Shown: in pieces, positions 8,701 through 17,081 of the stretch | Numbering within the stretch: the first letter of the stretch is position 1 | Layout: every line of letters begins with the position of its first letter | Source of the DNA: VRUE01 sp963753245 | Lineage (GTDB): Bacteria > Actinomycetota > Thermoleophilia > Solirubrobacterales > 70-9 | Length of the DNA: 64,000 nt | NCBI GenBank assembly: GCA_963753245.1 | Contig: CAVWBK010000007.1 | Span: 471,048 to 535,047, forward strand | Direction of reading: 5' to 3' | Position numbers and translations under genes: made by a program | The notes under the pieces: generated by a model | The model's database searches: none | Seen by the model: the letters and a program-made list of their open reading frames with translations, nothing else | What the model was told of the DNA's origin: nothing

Positions 8701-9977
8701 CTGTTGGCGAGCTCGAAGGCGTCCTGGGCGCCGAGGAATGGCGCCAGGGTCATGTAGGTCGCCATCGGGACCAGCTCCGGCATGCTTTCCGGACCGTTTG
8801 CCTTGACCTGGTCATAGACCAGCGAGTAGATCGCCCCGCCGATCGCCTCGGCCGCGATTTCCGGGGTGTCGGGCGCGAGCTCATACCCCGGAGCGAGGAG
8901 TGCCTCCAGCCCTTCCATGATGGTGTCGCGGGTCTGCAGGGCACGTTTTCCCGCCGCGTACATCTCGACCGCCCCGAGCAGCGTGTACTCGGGCTCTTCG
9001 GTGCCGAAGCCGAACATCGCCTCAAAGGCACCCTTCACCGACTCCTTCCAGCTCGGCGCTCGGCGGAAGGCCGGCAACACCGTGGCGAGCATCTGGGCGG
9101 AGCCCGAGTCAAGCGCCGCCAGCAGCGCATCTTCCTTGTTGGCGAAGTGCTCATAGAAGGTGCGCTGGGAGGTCGAGGCGCGGTCAACGATCTCGGCCAC
9201 CGTCGTCGCCGGATAGCCCTTTTCGGCGACCACCGCGGCCAGTGCTCGCAGCACCCGCTCGGCGGGGTTGGCGACCGCCTGGCGCTCCTCGAAGGGCCGC
9301 GCCTGTTGGGAACGGCGCCGTGGCGTGCGCAGCGCCCCCGGCGGCGGCGGGTAGGAGAGCCACCATTTCCAGATCTGCGGGGCGAGCTCGACCAACTCGT
9401 TCTCTTCGTCTCGATAGAGCCGCTTGTGGACGACCTTCTGCAGCCCGCCGATCATCGCCCGGACCATCTGCGAGGGCATCCCCTCGCGGCCGGGAATCTC
9501 CTCGAACAGTCCCCCGCCCAGCGCCGCGAAGGTATCGAGCGTGCGCTCGACCACCGCGACCCCTTCCGGGCCGGCTGCGTAGATCTCAACGAAGCACATC
9601 TTCGAGGCGGCCGGCTGGGCGGCGATCAGCTCGAAGAAGGCCTCGAGCGCCTCGCGGGTGCGCTCCTCTCCCGAGGAGGAGTGCTCGGCCTGCTCCATTA
9701 CTTCGACGGTCGGCTGGGCGAGCGCCTCGGCCGCCGTCAAAAAGCACTCCTCCTTGTCGGTGAAATGGCGGTAAAAGGCGCTGCGCGAGACGCCGGATAG
9801 CTGCACCAGATCGGCCACGGTGGTCGCCTCATAGCCCTTTTCGGCGACCGTCGCGACCATCGCGGCGAAGAGCCTCTCACGCTGGTTTCGCTCCGCCTCC
9901 TCGCGTGGGGTGCCGCGTCCCGGACGCATCATTCGCGCCCTCAGTTCCGTCGCGTCCCCCCAAGGCGTCCGCACCAT
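8697..9977 (-). CDS. Double-TetR transcriptional regulator (two fused TetR domains), unit A
   Basis: About 426 residues, twice a normal TetR. The first helix-turn-helix is near residues 33-80 (YEATTVADLVQLSGVSRSAF then YRHFTDKEECF). A ligand-domain-like helical region with AAQPAASKMCFVEIYAAGPE follows. A second helix-turn-helix is near 235-285 (YPATTVAEIVDRASTSQRTF then YEHFANKEDALL), then a second helical domain. The two recognition helices differ, so one chain could read an asymmetric site. The frame is open to 10049, but the paralogue at 29399-30697 aligns from its start with MVRTPWGDATEL, so ATG 9977 is chosen. It is divergent from operon A and probably represses the promoter at 10151. 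Its stop overlaps that of the gene at 7906. Confidence 0.88.
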   Translation of the reverse strand: MVRTPWGDATELRARMMRPGRGTPREEAERNQRERLFAAMVATVAEKGYEATTVADLVQLSGVSRSAFYRHFTDKEECFLTAAEALAQPTVEVMEQAEHSSSGEERTREALEAFFELIAAQPAASKMCFVEIYAAGPEGVAVVERTLDTFAALGGGLFEEIPGREGMPSQMVRAMIGGLQKVVHKRLYRDEENELVELAPQIWKWWLSYPPPPGALRTPRRRSQQARPFEERQAVANPAERVLRALAAVVAEKGYPATTVAEIVDRASTSQRTFYEHFANKEDALLAALDSGSAQMLATVLPAFRRAPSWKESVKGAFEAMFGFGTEEPEYTLLGAVEMYAAGKRALQTRDTIMEGLEALLAPGYELAPDTPEIAAEAIGGAIYSLVYDQVKANGPESMPELVPMATYMTLAPFLGAQDAFELANS

Positions 9978-10133
9978 GCGGGCGGACATTAGCCGGGTAT
10001 GGGGGTGTAGATCAGTACCGATCTCCGCCCCCGTCACAACGGTACGCAATCGACTCTAAGCACCACATTTGACTTGCCTGTAGCTTCACCCAAATCCTGA
10101 TTGTAAAGCCAAATTCGCGCTTTGCAAACAACC

Positions 10134-10179
10134 AGAGACGAAGTTGTCTCTTGACATTCCGGTCCGCATCTGTTCTCAT
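10134..10179 (+). promoter_or_regulatory. Shared-motif promoter P1 of operon A
   Basis: A near-consensus -35 TTGACA (10151-10156), a 17-base spacer TTCCGGTCCGCATCTGT and -10 TCTCAT (10174-10179). The spacer carries GGTCCG and TGT at the same places as four other copies in this window. A short inverted repeat AGAGAC-N6-GTCTCT (10134-10151) abuts the -35. Predicted transcript start is near 10186, giving a leader of about 90 bases before GTG 10274. The rest of the 296-base gap back to 9977 shows nothing else I can name. Confidence 0.8.
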
Positions 10180-10273
10180 AGCTGGCGCCCAAGGAGACCC
10201 GCTTCTGAATTTAGGGGAAGCAACGTGTTCCAAAGGCCGGGGAAATGACAGTCGAGAGGGGAGGGACGATCGA

Positions 10274-13198
10274 GTGAAAGCGCTGCAGGCAAAGCTTGCC
10301 GCCGCGAGCCTCTGCGCCTCGCTTGCCACCCTGGCGCTCTGCGCCGCGCCGGCCGCCGCGGAACGCAGCTTTGAAACGCAGATCAACGGCTTTACCGCGC
10401 CGAGCGGGCTCTCGGTTGACACTAACGGCAACCTCTGGGTGACAGACAGGGGCAACCAGGGCCTGGTCACCGAGCTCGCGCCATTCCCGATCAGCACACC
10501 GATCGAGGAAGAGAACGGCGAAGGAAAATTCACTTACGGCGGGGGCTATATCGAAAGCGCCGCCTTGGATGCGAGCAATGGCGACCTCTACGTTGGGGAT
10601 TCGGGCCAGGTCGTCGTCCACGTCTTCAACAGCGGTGGCAAATGGGAAGCGAGCTGGGGAAACTTCGGCGGGGGCTACGACCACGTTGCCGTCGACAACT
10701 CAGGTGGTGCAACCGGCGGTCGTGTCTACGTCTCGCAAACCTCGGGCGGCCTGGTCACCGCGTTCAAACCAAATCACGCAGCCGATCGCTTCTCGGCCAG
10801 CGAGCCATATATCGAAGGCAGCGAAAACAATGTGCTGAGCGGCACGCCGACGGGCACCGCGGGGGCGACCGTCCCGTTTCAGGGACCGTGGCGGCTCGCG
10901 GTGGATTCTCTCGGTGACCTCTACGTCACCGAGCAAAGCGGGCACGTGGTCGACGAGTTCAAGGCGAGTGGGGAATTCCTTCGGCAGTTCAAGGAAACGC
11001 CGGAAGGCGTGTTTGCCAGCGCAGAAGGCGTGGCCGTCGACCCAAACAACGGCGACGTCCTGATTGCCGACACGAGCGCAGGCCGGATCTACGAGTTCAC
11101 CGAAAACGGGGAATTCTTAGAAGACGCCACGTTGAAAGGGACCGGTCCGGCACAGGAAACCCCGTTCGGCAGCCTCAGCGGCGGGCTCGCGGTCGATTCG
11201 AATGGCTACGTCTACGTCGCCGACCAGAGCGGCCATATCGACGTCTTTGGGCCGAACGCACTGCTTCCCAAGGTCACCTATGAACCCGTCGCCAACCAAA
11301 CCCAGACCTCGGGCACGCTGAAGGCTTCACTGAATCTGAATAGCGGCCCGGTAATCACATCGTGCAAATTCGAATACGGGCTAAGCGCCGCTTATGGATC
11401 GAGCGCAGCGTGCTCTCCGTCCACGCCCTATAGCTCCGAAACCACCGCGGTGAGCGCCACGATCACCGGACTGATGACCGAGAGCACCTACCACTACCGC
11501 GTCGTCGTCACGACCGCTAACGGCACTAAGCGGGGAGGTGATCAGACCTACCTCCCACATGCGGTGGCCGGGCTTGCCACCGCACCCGCGAGCAGCGTCG
11601 ACCGCAACTCGGCGACGCTCAACGCAACGTTCAACGGCGACGGCGAAGACACCCACTACTTCTTTGAATGGGGCACGAGCACGGCTTACGGCAACGTGAC
11701 CGCCGCGCCTCCCGGCGAAGACGCAGGCTCCCCGGGAGGCCCAGAAGAACTCCATTTCCCACTCACCGGCCTCACGGTCGAGACGACCTATCACTTCCGG
11801 ATCGTAGCCTCGAACAGCGCCGGTACGAGCAAGGGCTCGGATCGGAGCTTCGAGACGCTTGCGGCTGTCGAGCAACTGGAAACGCAGGCTGCTACGGACG
11901 TCAGGGGCTCGGTCGCCACGCTGAACGGATCTTGGACAGGCGACGGCAGCGATACGCACTATTTCTTTGAATGGGGGCTCACGAGCGCCTACGGAAACGT
12001 CAGCGCCGCTCCCCCCGGCACAGACGCCGGTTCCGGGACTGGTGTCCAGGCAGAGAGCCTGGACCTGGCGGACCTGAACCCTGACACCACATACCACTTC
12101 CGTATCGTCGCGTCGAACTCAACCGGGGTGACCTACGGGCACGACGAAGTTCTTACGACGCTTGCGCTGCCCGTGATCACGAATCTAATCACGACTGAAT
12201 TCAAAACGACCAGCGTGTTGATCAACGCCCTGGTCAATCCGAACAACAGCGGCGAAACGACCTATCACGTCGAGTACCTGTCGCAGGAGGAATTTGAACA
12301 GGCGGGCTTCTCGGGTGCGACGGCCACATCGGAGAGCCAGTCAATTGGCTCGGATGGAACGGATCATGAACTGAACGTTGAACTGACCGGGTTGGCACCA
12401 GGGGCCGCCTATCGATATCGCGTGGTTGCCACCAGTCCAGCGGGCTCCGCGGATGGAAAAGAAGGAGCGTTTACGACGGTCCCGCTCCTCCCGCAAATAG
12501 ACGAAGAGTCCGCTTCGGAGCTGGGGCCGGGAGCCGTGACCCTGAAGGCACAGGTGAATCCGGGTTTCGGCCACACCACATATCGGTTCCAGTACGGCCC
12601 GACGACGGAATATGAGGCGAACACGTTCCCACTGGAATTGAGCGGGCTCGGTGGGACCGATCAAGTTGCTAGCGCCTCGATAGAAGGCCTGATCCCCGGT
12701 GCCGCATACCACTTCCGGATCGTCGCCTCCAATTGGGCGGGCACCGCATACGGCACGGATGAGACCTTCGAAACCAGCTCCGCTCCCTCCCTTGGCCAGG
12801 TCGAAGTCGCGGATGTGACGCGGTCGGCAGCCACGGTCACAGCCGCCATCAAGCCTGGCCTACGGGCGACCACCTATCACGTCAACTATGGAACCACCCG
12901 AGCCTATGGCGGCAGCACACCCGAGAGCGGGTCGATCGGTTCCGACAACAGGTTGCACCAGGTCAGCATCCCTGTGAGCGGCCTCCAGAGTTCGACGATC
13001 TATCACTATCGGGTCGTCGCTTCAAATGTTCTGGGGGTGGCCTCCAGCACGGATCAGACATTCACCACCGGGCCGGCTGAAGAACAGCCGCCGGTCTCGC
13101 TGACCTGCAGGAAGGGAACGGTGAAGAAGCATGGCAAGTGTGCGAAGAAGTCGCGCCATCGCCGGCATCACCGGAAGGGGAGTGGGGGACATGCCTGA
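10274..13198 (+). CDS. A1: secreted NHL-repeat and fibronectin-III-like repeat protein with basic C-x10-C tail
   Basis: About 974 residues. A Sec signal peptide (ASLCASLATLALCAAPAAA) is followed by NHL-type propeller repeats at about 35-330 (GLSVDTNGNLWVTDRGN; GVAVDPNNGDVLIADTSAG). Six fibronectin-III-like repeats follow (about 333-934), each ending like TTYHFRIVASNSAGTS. Repeats two and three are still similar in DNA (around 11648 and 11954). The tail has a C-x10-C motif (Cys 945 and 956: CRKGTVKKHGKC) followed by a run of His, Lys and Arg. GTG 10274 is chosen over an upstream open frame because that frame runs into the promoter, and GGGGAGGGA lies 8 bases before it. First gene of operon A; homologue of B1 (31227). 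Likely cell-surface or extracellular; function unknown. Confidence 0.85.
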   Translation: MKALQAKLAAASLCASLATLALCAAPAAAERSFETQINGFTAPSGLSVDTNGNLWVTDRGNQGLVTELAPFPISTPIEEENGEGKFTYGGGYIESAALDASNGDLYVGDSGQVVVHVFNSGGKWEASWGNFGGGYDHVAVDNSGGATGGRVYVSQTSGGLVTAFKPNHAADRFSASEPYIEGSENNVLSGTPTGTAGATVPFQGPWRLAVDSLGDLYVTEQSGHVVDEFKASGEFLRQFKETPEGVFASAEGVAVDPNNGDVLIADTSAGRIYEFTENGEFLEDATLKGTGPAQETPFGSLSGGLAVDSNGYVYVADQSGHIDVFGPNALLPKVTYEPVANQTQTSGTLKASLNLNSGPVITSCKFEYGLSAAYGSSAACSPSTPYSSETTAVSATITGLMTESTYHYRVVVTTANGTKRGGDQTYLPHAVAGLATAPASSVDRNSATLNATFNGDGEDTHYFFEWGTSTAYGNVTAAPPGEDAGSPGGPEELHFPLTGLTVETTYHFRIVASNSAGTSKGSDRSFETLAAVEQLETQAATDVRGSVATLNGSWTGDGSDTHYFFEWGLTSAYGNVSAAPPGTDAGSGTGVQAESLDLADLNPDTTYHFRIVASNSTGVTYGHDEVLTTLALPVITNLITTEFKTTSVLINALVNPNNSGETTYHVEYLSQEEFEQAGFSGATATSESQSIGSDGTDHELNVELTGLAPGAAYRYRVVATSPAGSADGKEGAFTTVPLLPQIDEESASELGPGAVTLKAQVNPGFGHTTYRFQYGPTTEYEANTFPLELSGLGGTDQVASASIEGLIPGAAYHFRIVASNWAGTAYGTDETFETSSAPSLGQVEVADVTRSAATVTAAIKPGLRATTYHVNYGTTRAYGGSTPESGSIGSDNRLHQVSIPVSGLQSSTIYHYRVVASNVLGVASSTDQTFTTGPAEEQPPVSLTCRKGTVKKHGKCAKKSRHRRHHRKGSGGHA

Positions 13199-16100
13199 GT
13201 CACGCGACAAGATGAGCTGGGCCCGCCTGGTCGTGGGAGCGGCCGCCCTCCTCGCCTGGGCGCTCGCGGCGCAGCCGGCCGGCGCCGAAGTGAGCCATGA
13301 GTTCGGGACTGCAATAACGGGGTCTGGCGCCACGGCCCTCTCCTCTCCCACCGACATTGCCGTCGATCAAAGCGACCACGATCTCTACGTGACGGATACC
13401 GGCAACCATCGGGTTGAGAAATTCAACGAAGCCGGTGAATTCATCTTGATGTTCGGCAAGGAAGTGAACGAAACCGAGGTCAACGCCGCCGCCCCGGCGA
13501 GCGAACAGGACGTCTGCTCGAAGCAGTCGGGAGACACCTGCAAGAAAGGCGCGGCAGGATCGCTACCGGGGCAGTTCGAGGAACCGGAGTTCGTCGCTGT
13601 GGACAACTCCTCCGGGGGCGCGGGAGACGTGTACGTCGCTGACCCAGAATCGGGCTTTGTGCAGAAGTTCGACTCGACTGGACATCTGATCAGCACCTGG
13701 GGCGAAGCCGGCCAGACCGGCACCTTCGGCGCACCGGAGGGGATCGACGTAAGCCCCTCCGGCATCCTCTACGTCTACAGCCCAGAAAGAGGGTTCTTCT
13801 CAGAGGTCGCTCCGGACGGACGGACCCAGCTCGCTCGCATCTATATCTCCGGCGGCACGGAAGGTGGCGCCCTCAAGGTGGATCCGGCCGGGAACCTCTA
13901 TGCGGCCGGCGAAGGCGGGGCCATCGACCGGTGGATTCCCAACCCGAAACCGGAAGAAGGAATCACGTTCACGCAGCGCCAGCAGGTCGGGACGAGTCAC
14001 CCGACCTCCGGATTCAGCTTCGACCCCGTGGCGGGCGACATCTATCAGGACACCGAAGCGCAGATCGATCACTACAGCCCGGACTGCAACCCAAACGAAG
14101 GGGAATGCAGCCCGATCGACTCCTTCGGCGCCGGTCACCTCTTTGGCTCCAAAGGGGTGGCCGTGGATGGAGGCACCGGCTCCGTATACGTGGCGAATTC
14201 TCAGAGCAATGAAGTGTCGGTGTTCGAAGACGTTAGGCCGAAGGTGATCACCGGTCCGTCGAGCGAAGCCAGCGAAACGAGCGTGGTGATGACCGGACGA
14301 ATCGAACCGACAAGTGTCAGCGGCGAAATCACCGAATGTAAATTTGAATACGGATTCGACAAGAGGTACGGCCATACGATCCCCTGCTCCCCGACCACCC
14401 CCTACGCCGGTGCACAGGATGTAACCGCCACCGTAACCGGGCTTCAGGCGGGGACGACCGACCACTATCGCCTGTTTGCGGCGAGCGCGAACACCAAGAA
14501 GGCCGGTGCGGACCGGACGTTTGTCACGACGCAGCCACCGTCGGTCGACGCGCTGTCATCGGAAAATCTCACGGCGACATCGGCAGACCTCAAAGGGGCG
14601 ATAAATCCGAACGGCCTCGCGACGAGCTATCAGGTGGAATACGGTGGGACCACCAAATACGGCCAGGTGATCCCCGTGCCCGCCGGTTCGCTGGAAGCTT
14701 CCAACAGCGACCAGACCATCACCGTGCACCTCGAAAATCTGACCCCGCATGTGTCCTACCACTACCGCCTGGTCGCGACCAATGCCGACGGCTCGACCGC
14801 CACGGTGGACCACACCTTCAGCTTCTACCCGCCGCTGTGCCCCAACAGCAATGTCCGCCAGCAAACGGAAGCGAGCTTCCTCCCGGATTGCCGCGCATAT
14901 GAGCTCGTCTCGGCAAGCGACGCCGGCGGCACGCTCCTCTACCCTGGCGGCCCGAACAGCGGTCAGGCGACCGATCCGTCGCGGTTCTCCTACACGGGCC
15001 TGTGGTCGACGATTCCGGGCTCGGGAGGCAGCCCGATCGACAGCAACGGCGACCTCTACGTCGCAACCCGCACCGATACCGGCTGGAACACGAGATACGT
15101 CGGCCTGCCCGCGTATCAGGCCGCCGTGGACGGTGGGCCACCACAGGGCCTGCCGAACTCCGCCCCAGGGCCACGCGCGAACCTCCCGGACTGGGATCTG
15201 TCGGGCGGAGTTACACCAGCAGACCTCATTCAAAACAACGTGCTCACAAATCCGGGCATGGGTCTGTTCGTCGATTGGAACGACGGAACCCAGGGGGGGG
15301 AAAACCCCACTCCGATTGCTTCCAACGCGGGATATGTGTTCAGCGCCAACGGATCGCTACTGGACCAATGGCCGACCAACCTCGCCTCGGTTCCGGCGGG
15401 CGTGAGCTTCGCAGGCGTCCAACCGCCGGGACTGAAAGCGCTCGACTGTCCCAGTGTCCCTGAATCGGGAGTCAGAAGCCTCTGCCCGGGAGATGTCACG
15501 GCGTCGGCCGACCTGAGCCACTTCGTATACGCCTCCGAGTGGAACGCATTCACACCGGAAGGCAAACAGACCCCGCCCGGTTCGGTGTATGACAACAACA
15601 CCCGTACCGGGACGACCGAGATTGCATCGAAGCAGCCCGACGGCAAACCGATCGAATCCGAGCCCGGCGACCGGGCCGGTGACCCCTTGCAAATCCCCGC
15701 GGTCTCGAGTGACGGCTCGAGCATTCTGATCGCCGCCGGAGGGGTGGGGCCGTGCGGCCAGGCTACCTGCTCGACACCACCCTGCGGCAGCTTCTTCGGC
15801 CCGGCCGTCCGGTGTCCGATGCAGGCAAGTCACCTGTACATGCGTGTCGATCAGGCGGTCACCTATGACGTCTCGCTGGGCCACGATGTCCACTACGTTG
15901 GCATGACCCCTGACGGATCCAAGGTCTATTTCACAACTGACGAAGCCCTGCTGCCCGAAGACGAAAACACCAGCACCGATCTGTATATGTGGAGCGCAGA
16001 AAAGGCCAAACAGGAAGAACCGGCTCTCACTCTGATCTCCAAACCCAATGAAGGGGCTGACAACGAAGACAACTGCAATGCGACGTGGACCTCACAGTGC

Positions 16101-17081
16101 GACGTCGTTCCCTACTCCGACAGCTCTTACTGCACGCTGTCGAGCGGGGTTGGCGGCAACTGCCGCTCGGACAATTCGATAGCCGCCGAAAATGGCGATA
16201 TCTACTTCTTCTCACCCTCCCAACTCGTCGGCAGCCTTGGGATCCCGAACAAGGAAAATCTCTACGACTTCCGTAACGGAAAACTTCAATATGTGACGAC
16301 CTTCACGGCCGGCTCGTTTTGTTACGAAAGCGCGATCTCATATATAAGCGATTCCGCCTGTAGTGACACGCCCATCGTGAGGATGCAGGTGTCGCCGACC
16401 GACAGTCACATGGCGTTTGTGACCAACAGTCCCGTCACGGGGTACAACAACGCCGGTCACTTGGAGATGTACACCTACGAACCGTCGACGAAGCAGATCG
16501 TCTGTGTGTCGTGCATCCCGAGTGGTGCGCCGCCGACCGGCGACGTCGAAGCGAGCCAGGACGGACTCTTCATGACCGACGATGGGCGTGCCTTTTTCAC
16601 CACCGAAGACGCCCTGGTTTCCGGAGATACCAACCACGGCGAGGATGTCTACGAGTACGTCGGCGGCCAGCCTCAGCTGATCACCACCGGCACGGGAGAT
16701 ACCCGCAAGCCTGAAGGACTCGTCGCCCTCCAGAGTGCCCCCGGGCTGGTCGGAGTCAGCGCCAACGGCACCGATGTGTACTTCTCGACCTACGACACGT
16801 TGACCCCCCAGGATCACAACGGGCTGTTCATCAAGTTCTACGACGCCCGGGCCGGAGGCGGGTTCCCGTCGCCGCCGGAAGCTCCCCCATGCGAAGCGGC
16901 GGAGGAGTGCCACGGTCCGCAGAGCCCCTCGCCGACCGCGGTCGTCCCGGAAAGCGCGGCCGCTCTGAGCGGCGGCAACGTTCCCTCGCGGTCAGGCCAC
17001 AAGAAGCATCGGCATCGCGAGCGGCACCACCGTCGGGCGCGGCATCACAAGCGCCAGAGCGCTCAGGGAGCCGAGAGATGA
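13191..17081 (+). CDS. A2: secreted NHL / fn3-like / TolB-like propeller protein
   Basis: 1,296 residues; begins at ATG 13191, overlapping A1 by 8 bases, after AGGGGAGTGGGGG. Signal peptide LVVGAAALLAWALAAQPAGA. NHL repeats at about 30-350 (SPTDIAVDQSDHDLYVTD), two fn3-like repeats at about 350-545, then from residue 550 a long TolB-like propeller that opens with CPNSNVRQQTEASFLPDCRA and contains GMTPDGSKVYFTTDEALLPE. Near the end stands the signature YDARAGGGF...C-x4-ECHG shared with A4, B2 and B4. The last 30 residues are His/Arg/Lys-rich. Homologue of B2 (33806). Probably exported and displayed; no enzymatic residues are evident. Confidence 0.85.
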   Translation: MPESRDKMSWARLVVGAAALLAWALAAQPAGAEVSHEFGTAITGSGATALSSPTDIAVDQSDHDLYVTDTGNHRVEKFNEAGEFILMFGKEVNETEVNAAAPASEQDVCSKQSGDTCKKGAAGSLPGQFEEPEFVAVDNSSGGAGDVYVADPESGFVQKFDSTGHLISTWGEAGQTGTFGAPEGIDVSPSGILYVYSPERGFFSEVAPDGRTQLARIYISGGTEGGALKVDPAGNLYAAGEGGAIDRWIPNPKPEEGITFTQRQQVGTSHPTSGFSFDPVAGDIYQDTEAQIDHYSPDCNPNEGECSPIDSFGAGHLFGSKGVAVDGGTGSVYVANSQSNEVSVFEDVRPKVITGPSSEASETSVVMTGRIEPTSVSGEITECKFEYGFDKRYGHTIPCSPTTPYAGAQDVTATVTGLQAGTTDHYRLFAASANTKKAGADRTFVTTQPPSVDALSSENLTATSADLKGAINPNGLATSYQVEYGGTTKYGQVIPVPAGSLEASNSDQTITVHLENLTPHVSYHYRLVATNADGSTATVDHTFSFYPPLCPNSNVRQQTEASFLPDCRAYELVSASDAGGTLLYPGGPNSGQATDPSRFSYTGLWSTIPGSGGSPIDSNGDLYVATRTDTGWNTRYVGLPAYQAAVDGGPPQGLPNSAPGPRANLPDWDLSGGVTPADLIQNNVLTNPGMGLFVDWNDGTQGGENPTPIASNAGYVFSANGSLLDQWPTNLASVPAGVSFAGVQPPGLKALDCPSVPESGVRSLCPGDVTASADLSHFVYASEWNAFTPEGKQTPPGSVYDNNTRTGTTEIASKQPDGKPIESEPGDRAGDPLQIPAVSSDGSSILIAAGGVGPCGQATCSTPPCGSFFGPAVRCPMQASHLYMRVDQAVTYDVSLGHDVHYVGMTPDGSKVYFTTDEALLPEDENTSTDLYMWSAEKAKQEEPALTLISKPNEGADNEDNCNATWTSQCDVVPYSDSSYCTLSSGVGGNCRSDNSIAAENGDIYFFSPSQLVGSLGIPNKENLYDFRNGKLQYVTTFTAGSFCYESAISYISDSACSDTPIVRMQVSPTDSHMAFVTNSPVTGYNNAGHLEMYTYEPSTKQIVCVSCIPSGAPPTGDVEASQDGLFMTDDGRAFFTTEDALVSGDTNHGEDVYEYVGGQPQLITTGTGDTRKPEGLVALQSAPGLVGVSANGTDVYFSTYDTLTPQDHNGLFIKFYDARAGGGFPSPPEAPPCEAAEECHGPQSPSPTAVVPESAAALSGGNVPSRSGHKKHRHRERHHRRARHHKRQSAQGAER

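Noticed and set aside
10151..10273. N-terminal extension of A1 starting at TTG 10151
   Set aside because: This start lies on the -35 element of promoter P1. A signal peptide begins only after GTG 10274, which has a ribosome site.
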